A stretch of 64,000 bases of DNA, from contig CBDBMT010000002.1 of the NCBI GenBank assembly GCA_965207585.1, positions 62,001 through 126,000 of the forward strand, given 5' to 3'. Positions 32,044 to 40,887 of the stretch are shown piece by piece. The notes beneath the pieces are model-generated. The model ran no database searches, had not been told where the DNA came from, and saw only the letters and a program-made list of their open reading frames with translations. The first letter of the stretch is position 1, and the number at the start of each line of letters is the position of its first letter. This DNA comes from Bin87 sp965207585. Its GTDB lineage: Bacteria; Chloroflexota; Dehalococcoidia; Lucifugimonadales; UBA3495. Made by a program: the position numbers and the translations under genes.

Positions 32044-33333
32044 GTGGCGTTTGTCAAAGGATTAAAGTGCCGGGAATGCGGCCGGGAATACCCGGGCGAA
32101 CCCCTCAACGTTTGCGATTTCTGCTTCGGCCCGCTGGAGGTCATCTATGACTACGTGACCATCTCCGAGGTGGTCACGCACCAGCGCATCGCCGACGGGC
32201 CGCTGAGCATCTGGCGCTACCAGGATCTGCTCCCAGCGGAAGCGGACGACCCTGTGGACATCATGGCGGGTTACACCCCGTTGCTGAAGGCCCGGAACCT
32301 CGGCAAGAAGTTGGGGCTCAACAATCTGTACATCAAGAACGACAGCGTGAACCCGTCATTCTCGTTCAAGGACCGGGTAGTTTCGGTTGCCGCTACCAAG
32401 GCAGTCGAATTCGGTTACGAGACGCTGGCGTGCGCCAGCACCGGCAACCTGGCCTGCAGCGTGGCCGCCCATGCCGCGCGGGCCGGGATCGACGCGGTGG
32501 TCTTCATACCCGCTGACCTGGAGCGCGGGAAGGTCATCGGCGCCGCGGTCTACAACCCCACGCTGGTAGCCGTCGAAGGCACCTACGACGAAGTGAACCG
32601 CCTGTGCAGCGAGGTAAGCGATAACTACCCCTGGGCCTTCGTCAACATCAACATGCGGCCGTACTACGCCGAAGGCAGCAAGACCCTCGGTTACGAGGTC
32701 GCCGAGCAGTTGGGCTGGCGGATACCGGACCACGTGGTGGTGCCGTCGGCCTCCGGCGCGATGTTCACCAAGATCTGGAAGGGATTCAACGAGTTGGCGT
32801 GCCTGGGTCTGCTGGACGGCGTGGACCCGCAACCCTTTGGGGCCGATCAGAACACCGTGCATCATCCCGCAATCACCACGCGGATGCACATGGCACAGGC
32901 CGCCGGTTGCTGCCCCATCGTTACCGCTTGGGAAAACCAGCAGAACCAGATCCGTCCCGTGCGGCCCGACAGCATCGCCAAGTCGCTGGCCATCGGCAAT
33001 CCGGCAGACGGGATCTACAGCCTCCGCGTCATCCGGGAGTCGGGCGGAAGCGGCTACGCCGTGCCGGAATCCCAGGTCGTGGAGGGCATCAAGCTGCTGG
33101 CGGAAACCGAGGGGATTTTCACCGAAACCGCCGGTGGAGTAACCGTTTCCACCCTGAAGTACCTGGCGGACACCGGCGCTATCGGAGCCGACGAACTCAC
33201 GGTGGCCTACATCACGGGCAACGGCCTGAAGACCCAGGAAGCCGTGGAAGAAGTGGTCAATCCTCTCCAGGTCAAGCCGATGATGGGCTCCTTTGAGGAG
33301 GCCCTGGAACATCGGCTGGCGGCTCGGGTGTAG
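32044..33333 (+). CDS. thrC: Threonine synthase
   Basis: A 429-residue PLP enzyme. The N-terminal zinc-ribbon-like motif has C9/C12 and C24/C27, as in a known subgroup of threonine synthases. The PLP lysine is K109 in SFSFKDR, and ASTGNLACSVAAHAARAG binds the phosphate. It converts O-phosphohomoserine to threonine. The start is GTG after CGGAGGTAACATCC. It lies upstream of NIL and MoaD-like genes, so an altered role in sulfur amino-acid synthesis is possible. Confidence 0.9.
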   Translation: MAFVKGLKCRECGREYPGEPLNVCDFCFGPLEVIYDYVTISEVVTHQRIADGPLSIWRYQDLLPAEADDPVDIMAGYTPLLKARNLGKKLGLNNLYIKNDSVNPSFSFKDRVVSVAATKAVEFGYETLACASTGNLACSVAAHAARAGIDAVVFIPADLERGKVIGAAVYNPTLVAVEGTYDEVNRLCSEVSDNYPWAFVNINMRPYYAEGSKTLGYEVAEQLGWRIPDHVVVPSASGAMFTKIWKGFNELACLGLLDGVDPQPFGADQNTVHHPAITTRMHMAQAAGCCPIVTAWENQQNQIRPVRPDSIAKSLAIGNPADGIYSLRVIRESGGSGYAVPESQVVEGIKLLAETEGIFTETAGGVTVSTLKYLADTGAIGADELTVAYITGNGLKTQEAVEEVVNPLQVKPMMGSFEEALEHRLAARV

Positions 33334-33339
33334 TTGCTC

Positions 33340-33582
33340 ATGGCCAAACAGCGCGTGCGGTTCACGTTCTCGGCCGAGATGGTGCGGGAGCCGATTATTT
33401 ACCGGCTGGGGCACGATTTCGACGTCGTTACCAACATCAGGCGCGCCGACGTTCGTTCGGACGTCGGCTGGGTTATCCTGGAGCTGGAAGGCTCCGATGA
33501 GGAAATCCAACGGGGCCTCGACTGGGTTGGCAACACCGGCGTGCGGGTTGACCCCATAGCGGGAGACGTTATCGAAGGCTGA
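33340..33582 (+). CDS. NIL domain protein
   Basis: An 80-residue ferredoxin-like NIL domain: VRFTFSAEMVREPIIYRLGHDFDVV, then NIRRADVRSDVGWVILELEG. NIL domains are ligand-sensing modules first seen in the methionine transporter ATPase; free-standing ones often lie with homocysteine or threonine genes. The ATG lies 6 bases after the thrC stop. Confidence 0.83.
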   Translation: MAKQRVRFTFSAEMVREPIIYRLGHDFDVVTNIRRADVRSDVGWVILELEGSDEEIQRGLDWVGNTGVRVDPIAGDVIEG

Positions 33583-33677
33583 CGCCAGTCCTTGGCAGAC
33601 CAATCCGGTGTACCAACCAACATGCCGCAGCGGCGGACGCAAAACGGCATCCCAAAATTGCAGGAGGAACAATTCCG

Positions 33678-33959
33678 ATGGGCGTAACGGTACGCATTCC
33701 CACCCCGCTGCGACGCATGACCGGCGGCGCGGACAAGGTCGAACTGGACGTGGCCGACCTTTCGCAGATGATCGATCGATTGGAGAGCGACTACCCCGGC
33801 TTCAAGGAGCGGTTGCTGGACGAAGAGGGCGAATTGCGCTACTTCGTGAACATTTATGTAAATGGTGAGGACATCCGGTTCGACCAGGGGCTGCGGACGT
33901 CTATCAAGTCCGGAGACGAAATCAGCATTGTCCCTGCGGTCGCCGGCGGACTGACCTGA
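33678..33959 (+). CDS. MoaD/ThiS-like sulfur carrier protein with GGLT C-terminus
   Basis: A 93-residue ubiquitin-like protein. VTVRIPTPLRRMTGG at the start, VNIYVNGEDIRF and IKSGDEISIVPAVAGG at the end match MoaD/ThiS. The last residues are GG followed by Leu-Thr (G90, G91, L92, T93), so the terminal diglycine would need to be exposed by proteolysis before thiocarboxylation, as known for HcyS/QbsE-type carriers. The ATG follows GCAGGAGGAACAATTCC. It is third in the thrC-NIL-MoaD operon, which ends at a strong terminator. Confidence 0.87.
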   Translation: MGVTVRIPTPLRRMTGGADKVELDVADLSQMIDRLESDYPGFKERLLDEEGELRYFVNIYVNGEDIRFDQGLRTSIKSGDEISIVPAVAGGLT

Positions 33960-33990
33960 ATGACCAGGGTGGCACTGCCTCCTCGGCCCT

Positions 33991-34025
33991 GACACTCCCG
34001 CCGGCGCGGGAGTGTCGTCTTTTTG
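33991..34025 (+). terminator. Rho-independent terminator of the thrC operon
   Basis: GACACTCCCGC and GCGGGAGTGTC form an 11-bp perfect stem around CGGC, followed by GTCTTTTT. It is a strong, classical terminator. Confidence 0.9.
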
Positions 34026-34122
34026 CACGCGCCGGGTCTCACCTGAATCACCTTGACAGTTCCCGTCATTGAGGGCTCGCGCAGCCCGGTTGCCGTGTGA
34101 AACGTGGCCCGGATCGCCTCGC

Positions 34123-34151
34123 TTGACATGATAATCGGCGTTCGTTACATT
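34123..34151 (+). promoter_or_regulatory. Promoter of the hopanoid operon
   Basis: A perfect TTGACA box is followed after 17 bases by TACATT (4 of 6). The leader to the polyprenyl synthase ATG is about 80 bases. No other promoter of this quality was seen until 48.4 kb on this strand. Confidence 0.7.
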
Positions 34152-34237
34152 TTGTCATCGTTGGAACGAACGGGCCCTACCCGGAAACCGCGCGCCGCGC
34201 CTACCTCGTCATCCTCACCGCACGGCAGGCTTCGTCA

Positions 34238-35347
34238 ATGGGTACAACACCAACAGCCTCCACGGAGGCCAGCCGGCTGGGCCGGCAGGGCAACGACAGG
34301 GCGCCAAGAGAAGCGCCAGGTTTGCCCGCCATGTTTGACCGTTACCGAGAACACCTGGAAAACGCGCTGGCAGTCGCAGTGCCGCCTCTGGAAGATCACG
34401 CGGTCAACGCGCTGCTGCGGTACCATTTGGGATGGTCGGACCGGGCGGGCGCCCCGGCAGCCACTCCTGCGTCCCAGGGCAAAGCGCTCAGGCCCACGCT
34501 CTGCATGTTCGCGTGCGACGCTCTCCAGGGAGATCCAGGCCATGCTGCCCCGGCAGCAGCCGCGCTGGAGCTCATCCACAATTTTTCGCTGGTTCACGAC
34601 GACATTCAAGACCAGGGAATGGAACGGCGGCACCAACCCACGGTATGGGCGATCTGGGGTACGGGGCAGGCGCTGGTTGCCGGCGATGCAATGCAGTCGC
34701 TGGGCGACCTGAGCACCCTGGGCATCGACGGAAACGTACCGCCCGCCACCACTATTCGCGTGTCCCAGTTGCTGACGCAAAGCTATCTCGAAATGATCGA
34801 AGGCCAGTGCCGAGACCTGGAGTTCGAGCGGCGCGAAGTCATCGCATCGGACGAATACCTGGAGATGATAGCCTTGAAAACGGGCGCTCTGATCCGCAGC
34901 AGCATGGTGATCGGAGCCACCATCGCCACCCACGATACTGAAACCCTGGAGGGCGTGGCCCGGTTCGGCCGGGCCATCGGGCGATTATTCCAGATCAGGG
35001 ACGACTACCTGGGGATTTGGGGCGACGAAGCCATTACCGGAAAGTCCACGGACAGCGACATCGTCCAGCGCAAAAAGAGCTACCCCATCGTGTACGCCTT
35101 CCAGCACGCCGAAGGGGTTAACCGTGACGAGTTGTTGCGCCTGTACTCTCAGGAGGAACTCGATGAGGAAGACGTGAATCGCGTCCTCGACATCCTGGAT
35201 GACTTGGGCGCCGACCGCCAAACCGACGAACTCACCGACGCTACTGCTGAGGAAGGCCGAATCGCTTTGGCCATGCTGGAGCTGCCGCCCTGGGCCACAG
35301 AGGACGCAAAAGACCTGATTGACTTCATGGCTTACCGCCTGTTTTGA
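34238..35347 (+). CDS. Polyprenyl diphosphate synthase (farnesyl/geranylgeranyl type)
   Basis: A 369-residue trans-prenyltransferase. The first Asp-rich motif is HDDIQD (120-125) and the second QIRDDYLGIWGDE (252-264). It condenses isopentenyl diphosphate with allylic diphosphates. As the first gene of the hopanoid operon it most likely supplies farnesyl diphosphate to HpnC/D. Chain length cannot be fixed by eye. About 30 N-terminal residues precede the fold; an ATG at 34331 is an alternative start. Confidence 0.9.
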   Translation: MGTTPTASTEASRLGRQGNDRAPREAPGLPAMFDRYREHLENALAVAVPPLEDHAVNALLRYHLGWSDRAGAPAATPASQGKALRPTLCMFACDALQGDPGHAAPAAAALELIHNFSLVHDDIQDQGMERRHQPTVWAIWGTGQALVAGDAMQSLGDLSTLGIDGNVPPATTIRVSQLLTQSYLEMIEGQCRDLEFERREVIASDEYLEMIALKTGALIRSSMVIGATIATHDTETLEGVARFGRAIGRLFQIRDDYLGIWGDEAITGKSTDSDIVQRKKSYPIVYAFQHAEGVNRDELLRLYSQEELDEEDVNRVLDILDDLGADRQTDELTDATAEEGRIALAMLELPPWATEDAKDLIDFMAYRLF

Positions 35348-35373
35348 CCACCCTGAGAATAAGATACGGGGAT

Positions 35374-36456
35374 ATGAGCATGGTACAGACAAATAAAGAT
35401 CCAGGCGCCGTTATCAAACCGGCCAAGCGCCCGATGGAACTGGGCGTTCGCATGGGCTGGTACATCCTCAAGAACCGGCTGCGCGGCCGGAAGCGATTCC
35501 CGCTGGTCACCATGCTGGAGCCGCTCGAAATGTGCAACCTGGCGTGTATCGGGTGCGGCCGCATCCGCGAATACCGCGGCGTGCTGGACCAGATGATGCC
35601 CGTGGAAGAAGCTTTGGACGCGGTTCACGCGTCGGGAGCGCCCATCGTGTCCATTGCCGGCGGCGAGCCGACGATCCATCCCAAAATCGACGAGATCATC
35701 AACACTCTGGTTGATGAGAAATACTTCGTCTACTGCTGCACCAACGCGCTGCTGCTGCCGCGCATGCTGGACAAGATTCCGCCGTCCAAGTACTTCTGCT
35801 GGGTCATCCACATGGACGGCATGGAGGAAAAGCACGACGAGTCGGTGGCGCGGGCCGGCGTGTTCAAGCGGGCGGTGGAAGGCATCGAAATGGCAGTGAA
35901 GCGAGGCTATCGCGTGTGCACGAACACGACGGTGTTCCGCAGCAGCGACGTCGAGGATTTGCGGGAGATGTTCCGCTACGTCGGCAACCTGGGTGTCGAA
36001 GGATCAATGATATCGCCCGGTTACGACTTTGAAGACGCACCCGACCAGGATCTGTTCCTCACGCGGCAGGAATCCAGGAACGTGTTCCGTGACCTGTTGG
36101 ACCCGACCAGGATGGAAGGAATGCGGTTCTACAACAACCCGCTCTACCTGAACTTCCTCCGGGGAGAGCGAGAATACCAGTGCACGGCCTGGTCCAATCC
36201 CACCTACACGGTGATGGGCTGGCGCAAACCCTGTTATCCGCTGGCCGACGAACACGCCACTGACATTGACGAACTCTACGAACCCCACTTGTGGGAAGAA
36301 AAATACGGTGTGGGGAGGGATCCTCGCTGCAACAACTGCATGATGCACTGCGGTTTCGAATCGGCAACGATATTCAACGCGATTGGCAAACCTCGGGAAT
36401 GGGTGACGTTCATCAAATCCGGCGCGGCCCACAAAGGAGGGATCAGCGTCGGCTAG
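35374..36456 (+). CDS. hpnH: Adenosyl-hopene transferase HpnH (radical SAM)
   Basis: A 360-residue radical-SAM protein with the CxxxCxxC cluster C54, C58, C61 in MCNLACIGCGR. IVSIAGGEPTIHP is the SAM-binding GGE motif, and the C-terminal CYPLADEH and CNNCMMHCGFE cysteines match HpnH. It adds the 5'-deoxyadenosyl group to diploptene to form adenosylhopane. It follows the prenyl synthase by 26 bases. ATG was chosen over an upstream TTG. Confidence 0.93.
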   Translation: MSMVQTNKDPGAVIKPAKRPMELGVRMGWYILKNRLRGRKRFPLVTMLEPLEMCNLACIGCGRIREYRGVLDQMMPVEEALDAVHASGAPIVSIAGGEPTIHPKIDEIINTLVDEKYFVYCCTNALLLPRMLDKIPPSKYFCWVIHMDGMEEKHDESVARAGVFKRAVEGIEMAVKRGYRVCTNTTVFRSSDVEDLREMFRYVGNLGVEGSMISPGYDFEDAPDQDLFLTRQESRNVFRDLLDPTRMEGMRFYNNPLYLNFLRGEREYQCTAWSNPTYTVMGWRKPCYPLADEHATDIDELYEPHLWEEKYGVGRDPRCNNCMMHCGFESATIFNAIGKPREWVTFIKSGAAHKGGISVG

Positions 36457-36561
36457 CCAATCCCCGGCACTGTGTCCGCTCGACCGATTGGGTAGCAAAC
36501 GACCGGGACGATAAAGAGAACGCTGACCGACCGGTTGAGGTTGGTCGCTGTCGGTACGTCT

Positions 36562-37266
36562 ATGCTTGCCATAGTTGCACCCTTGGCCACGGAAATCGCC
36601 GGCGTGCGCCGGGCAATTGGCGGCTCGCACGGAAACGCTGTAACGTCGTGCGTCACCGGGGTAGGCCGGCAGCGCACTGAGGACGGCGTCGCCGCCGTGG
36701 CGGAGTTGTCGCCGGCCGCGATTGTCATGATCGGTTTCTCCGGCGGGGTGGACCCAAACCTGCTTACCGGCGACCTGCACGTCAGTGAGGTGTTTCACTC
36801 CTTCGAAGCGATGGAACCCATCATAGCCGCGCCTGAACTGACCAACAGCGTTAGAGCCTGGGCCTGCGGGAAACAGACCCGCTTAGTGTACGGCCCCTCC
36901 GTGACGGTCAACGCCATCGCCAACTCGAAATCAAAATCTGCCCTGCACGCGGCAACCGGAGCAATGTCGGTCAACATGGAAGATTATTGGGCCGCGAGTA
37001 CCGCATCCGCGTATGGGATCCCCTTCGCCTCGGTGCGAGCGGTGCTGGATACCGCACAAGATGATCTGCCGGAATATCTCATCAACGCTGGCGATGGAAC
37101 TTTCGGCGTACTGCGTGGATTGGTGACGCACCCTGGCAGCGTACCGGATCTGATCCGGCTGGCCTGGAAGGCACGGGTCGCCCGGGCCAACCTGACCGAC
37201 TGTATATCCGGGTGGTTGGACAGCCTCCCCTTTCCATCCCCGGGTGTGGCTCGGTTGGCGCCATGA
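36562..37266 (+). CDS. hpnG: Adenosylhopane nucleosidase/phosphorylase HpnG
   Basis: A nucleoside-phosphorylase-fold protein of about 234 residues. IVMIGFSGGVDPNLLTGDLHVS is the phosphorylase signature, and MEDYW (VNMEDYWAASTASAYGIP) carries the base-binding acidic region. HpnG removes adenine from adenosylhopane to give ribosylhopane precursors. The start is uncertain (upstream TTG codons are in frame). It overlaps hpnA by the 4 bases ATGA. Confidence 0.85.
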   Translation: MLAIVAPLATEIAGVRRAIGGSHGNAVTSCVTGVGRQRTEDGVAAVAELSPAAIVMIGFSGGVDPNLLTGDLHVSEVFHSFEAMEPIIAAPELTNSVRAWACGKQTRLVYGPSVTVNAIANSKSKSALHAATGAMSVNMEDYWAASTASAYGIPFASVRAVLDTAQDDLPEYLINAGDGTFGVLRGLVTHPGSVPDLIRLAWKARVARANLTDCISGWLDSLPFPSPGVARLAP

Positions 37267-38264
37267 CCACGTTGGTAACGGGCGCCACCGGCTTTATCGG
37301 CGGGAACCTGGCGCGCGCGCTATGGGCCCGCGGCGAGGATGTTCGCGCTCTAGTGAGGCCATCCGCCAACGACCTGGCCATTCGAGAAACGGGGGTGGCT
37401 CAGGTAACCGGCGACCTGCTGGACAGCGAATCGGTGCAGCGGGCCGTCGCCGGCTGCGAGACCGTTTATCACTGCGCGGCAACTTACGCCTTCTGGTCGC
37501 CGCACCCGTGCGAAGTTTACCGCTCCAACGTGACCGGAACGGAAAACCTCCTTGACGCCGCCCGGCGGGCCGGAGTGCGGAGGGTGGTTTTCACCAGCTC
37601 GGTGTCCACCATCGGCATCCCTGACCAAGGCTCCGACGACCCGGAGAGCCTGGGTACTGAAGAGATGCCGCCCCGACCGGCTTTGCTTATCGGCTACTAT
37701 AAGCAGTCCAAGTATGCCAGCGAGCAGATTGCTCTGGCGGCCAATGACGGCGAGATGGAGGTGGTGGTAGTCAACCCCTGCGCTCCGGTAGGCGAATGGG
37801 ACGTGAAACCAACACCGACCGGGCAAATTCCCCTGTCCTTCGCCCGCGGCAAAGCTCCCGGCTACATCGCAACGGGCATGAACCTGGTCGACGTGGCGGA
37901 CGTCGCCGAAGGACACATACTGGCGATGGAACGCGGCGTCCCTGGAGAGCGGTACATACTCGGGTACCGCAATCTCACGCTGAAGGAGATTTTCGACATC
38001 CTGTCCAAAATCACCGGGCGGCGCGCGCCCAACATTCGCATCCCGCATTGGGCCATCTTAGGGATCGCTTACCTCGACGAATTCATCGAAGGCACCCTTC
38101 TGCGACGCCTGCCGGCGGTTCCGGTAGAGGCCATCAAAGTTGCCCGGCACCCGATGTACGTGAGCAGCGGCAAAGCGGTGTCGGAGCTCGGTTTGCCCCA
38201 GAGCCCGGTTGAAGTGGCGCTGGAAAAAGCGATCCGCTGGTTCAGGGATCACGGCTACATTTAG
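37263..38264 (+). CDS. hpnA: Hopanoid-associated NAD-dependent epimerase HpnA
   Basis: A 333-residue extended SDR. GATGFIGG (7-14) binds NAD(P), and the catalytic Tyr-x-x-x-Lys is Y146 to K150 in YYKQSK. VTGDLLDSESVQRAVAGCETVYHCAA is typical of HpnA. It is genetically linked to hopanoid clusters; the exact substrate is not established. Confidence 0.9.
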   Translation: MTTLVTGATGFIGGNLARALWARGEDVRALVRPSANDLAIRETGVAQVTGDLLDSESVQRAVAGCETVYHCAATYAFWSPHPCEVYRSNVTGTENLLDAARRAGVRRVVFTSSVSTIGIPDQGSDDPESLGTEEMPPRPALLIGYYKQSKYASEQIALAANDGEMEVVVVNPCAPVGEWDVKPTPTGQIPLSFARGKAPGYIATGMNLVDVADVAEGHILAMERGVPGERYILGYRNLTLKEIFDILSKITGRRAPNIRIPHWAILGIAYLDEFIEGTLLRRLPAVPVEAIKVARHPMYVSSGKAVSELGLPQSPVEVALEKAIRWFRDHGYI

Positions 38265-38291
38265 CGCTTCAAGATTTACAGGGTAAGCATC

Positions 38292-40394
38292 ATGGTTATC
38301 CAGGAAATCGCTCGCAACGAATCCCGCGCTCGCGTTGACGCGCCATCGCCTGAAGCCCTGGACCTGTCGATCGCACGACTTCAGGGCTACTTCCGACGGA
38401 TCCAATACCCGGACGGATACTGGTGGGGTGAGCTGGAATCGAACAACACCATGGAGGCGGAGTACGTGATGCTGTCCCGGTTCCTGGGCCATCACCAACC
38501 GGGACGGGACCGGCACATCGTCAATTATCTCCGCAGCAAGCAGCTGGACGACGGATCGTGGCCGATCTACTACGGCGCTCCCGGAGACCTCTCCGCCACC
38601 GTGGAATGCTACTTCGCGCTGAAGCTGTGCGGCGAAGACCCGCAGTCGGACCACATGAGCCGGGCCCGTGAGTTCGTGCTGCGGCGGGGGGGAGTCCCGC
38701 GCACCCGGATGTTCACCCGGATCTGGCTGGCGTTGTTCGAACAATGGGAATGGCACGGCACGCCCAATCTTCCCCCGGAGCTGATGCTGATTCCCAACTG
38801 GGCGCCCCTGAACATCTACCGCTTCGCCTGTTGGGCGCGCGGGTGCATCGTACCCTTGTCCATCGTGCTGTCACGCCGCCAGGCTAGACCGGCAGCGCCG
38901 GAGCACGCCATCGACGAGCTGTTTCCCGATGGTCGCTCCGAGACCGATTACTCCATACCTACGCCGCCCGGATTGAATTTGCCCCGGCTGGTGCATCTGG
39001 CCGAGCGGTTGCTGGCGAAGACTTACAATCGTCTTCCCTGGAACCCACTGCGCAAGTTCGCGGAACGCAAGGCCATCCGTTGGATCCTCGACCGCCAGGA
39101 AGACGACGGAAGTTGGGGCGGGATTCAACCTCCCTGGGTGTACAGCCTGATCGCCCTCAGCCTTTGCGGGTTCGACAACGAGCATCCCGTCATGTCCCGC
39201 GGCTTCTCCGGGCTGGACGGCTTCTCCATCCAAAAGGGCGACCGCTGGACCATCCAGGGCTGCATTTCACCGGTTTGGGACACCTGCCTGATCGTTCAAG
39301 GGTTGGCCGAAAGCGGCTTGCCTCCCGAGGATCCCATGCTGGAGTCGGCCACTCGATGGCTGGTGGACCAGCAGATACTGGTCGGCGGCGACTGGCAGGT
39401 GCGGGCGCCGCAGCTGCAGCCGGGCGGATGGGCCTTTGAATTCCACAACAACTGCTACCCGGACATCGACGACACCGCCGAGGTGGTACTGGCCTTGCGC
39501 CTGGGCAAATTGCCGGGCTCTGAAGACCGCTTGCGTCAGGAGGCGATTTCGCGCGCCGCGGAATGGGTTCAAGGGATGCAGAACAAGGACGGCGGCTGGG
39601 CCTCTTTCGACAAGGACAACAATCACGGCTACGTCACGGCCCTGACCTTCAGCGATTTCGGCGAAGTCCTGGACCCGTCCAGTGCGGACGTAACCGCCCA
39701 CGTCCTGGAAATGTACGCCAAGCTCGGATACCAGACCGACCAGAGATTCCTGCAACAGGCGTATCACTATTTGCGCCAGGAGCAGGAAGATGATGGTAGT
39801 TGGTTCGGGCGCTGGGGAGTAAACTATGTCTACGGCCTGGGGGCTGTCCTGCCGGCGCTGGAGGCCGCCGGCGAAGACATGCGTCAGCCCTACGTCCGCC
39901 GAGCGGTGCAGTGGCTGATTGACCATCAGAATCCAGACGGAGGCTGGGGCGAATCGTGCGCGTCGTACATCGATTCGACGCAACGGGGAGTTGGGCCAAG
40001 TACCGCTTCCCAGACCGCCTGGGCTATCATTGCGCTGGTAGCCGCCGGATACGACGACCACCGGGCCACGCACCGCGGCGTTTCATACTTGCTGGAAACA
40101 CAACTTGCGGAGGGCAACTGGGACGAGCCGTATTTCACCGGCACCGGGTTTCCCGGATACCTGAAAGGCGAACGAGTAGACAAGATCCCACAGGCTGGCG
40201 AACGTGGATTCCAGGGCGCTGAGCTCTCGGCGGGATTCATGATCAACTACCACCTTTACCGAAACACGTGGCCGCTGATAGCCTTGTCCCGCTACCGGGC
40301 ACGCCAGAACCAGCCAAATTCGCAAGTCTATTCCCAGAGCAACGGCCAACAGCTAATCGACCTCGAAGCCGGCCGGTCTGCGCTTACCGCATAA
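38292..40394 (+). CDS. shc: Squalene-hopene cyclase
   Basis: A 700-residue terpene cyclase of usual length. The protonating DxDD motif is DIDDTAE at residues 391-397, preceded by GGWAFEFHNNCYPD. Multiple QW repeats (QEDDGSWGG, QNKDGGWASF, QNPDGGWGES) stabilise the alpha/alpha barrel. It cyclises squalene to hopene/diplopterol at the membrane. It starts 27 bases after hpnA. Confidence 0.97.
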   Translation: MVIQEIARNESRARVDAPSPEALDLSIARLQGYFRRIQYPDGYWWGELESNNTMEAEYVMLSRFLGHHQPGRDRHIVNYLRSKQLDDGSWPIYYGAPGDLSATVECYFALKLCGEDPQSDHMSRAREFVLRRGGVPRTRMFTRIWLALFEQWEWHGTPNLPPELMLIPNWAPLNIYRFACWARGCIVPLSIVLSRRQARPAAPEHAIDELFPDGRSETDYSIPTPPGLNLPRLVHLAERLLAKTYNRLPWNPLRKFAERKAIRWILDRQEDDGSWGGIQPPWVYSLIALSLCGFDNEHPVMSRGFSGLDGFSIQKGDRWTIQGCISPVWDTCLIVQGLAESGLPPEDPMLESATRWLVDQQILVGGDWQVRAPQLQPGGWAFEFHNNCYPDIDDTAEVVLALRLGKLPGSEDRLRQEAISRAAEWVQGMQNKDGGWASFDKDNNHGYVTALTFSDFGEVLDPSSADVTAHVLEMYAKLGYQTDQRFLQQAYHYLRQEQEDDGSWFGRWGVNYVYGLGAVLPALEAAGEDMRQPYVRRAVQWLIDHQNPDGGWGESCASYIDSTQRGVGPSTASQTAWAIIALVAAGYDDHRATHRGVSYLLETQLAEGNWDEPYFTGTGFPGYLKGERVDKIPQAGERGFQGAELSAGFMINYHLYRNTWPLIALSRYRARQNQPNSQVYSQSNGQQLIDLEAGRSALTA

Positions 40395-40432
40395 GTGTTC
40401 CGTTCATCACACTCCCCTACAGAGTGCAGCCC

Positions 40433-40876
40433 ATGAAAACCGAACATTTTTCCCTGAAAGTCGACACCACCGGCGCACCCGAATTCATCGATATCACTGA
40501 CTGGGTGAAGGGTTGCGTTGGAAAGTCTTGCGTCAGCAACGGGTTCGTTGTGGTGTACTCTCGTCACACCACTGCTGCCGTGATCATCAACGAGAACGAA
40601 CCGTTGCTGATTGAAGACATGACGCGGTTCCTGGAGAAGATGTGCCCCCGTTTCGGGGAATACCGGCACAACGATTTCTCGGTACGCACGGTCAACATGA
40701 CCGAGGAAGAATCTCCCAATGGTCACGCGCACCTGCAACATTTGATGCTGGGGTCGAGTGAAACCATTCCGCTCATCGATGGGAAGATGCCGTTCGGTCA
40801 GTGGCAGAGCATTTTCTTCATTGAGCTCGACCACCCGCGACCGCGCGAGGTAATGGTCCAGATCGTGGGTGAGTAA
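40433..40876 (+). CDS. YjbQ family protein (UPF0047)
   Basis: A 147-residue protein with SRHTTAAVIINENEPLL, NGHAHLQHLMLGSSE and GQWQSIFFIELDHPR, the full YjbQ signature. The family is very widespread and forms trimers; some members show weak thiamin-phosphate synthase-like activity, but the physiological role is unsettled. Its place between the cyclase and hpnC within the operon is unusual. The next gene starts 11 bases downstream. Confidence 0.93.
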   Translation: MKTEHFSLKVDTTGAPEFIDITDWVKGCVGKSCVSNGFVVVYSRHTTAAVIINENEPLLIEDMTRFLEKMCPRFGEYRHNDFSVRTVNMTEEESPNGHAHLQHLMLGSSETIPLIDGKMPFGQWQSIFFIELDHPRPREVMVQIVGE

Positions 40877-40887
40877 GCGCACTCTGG

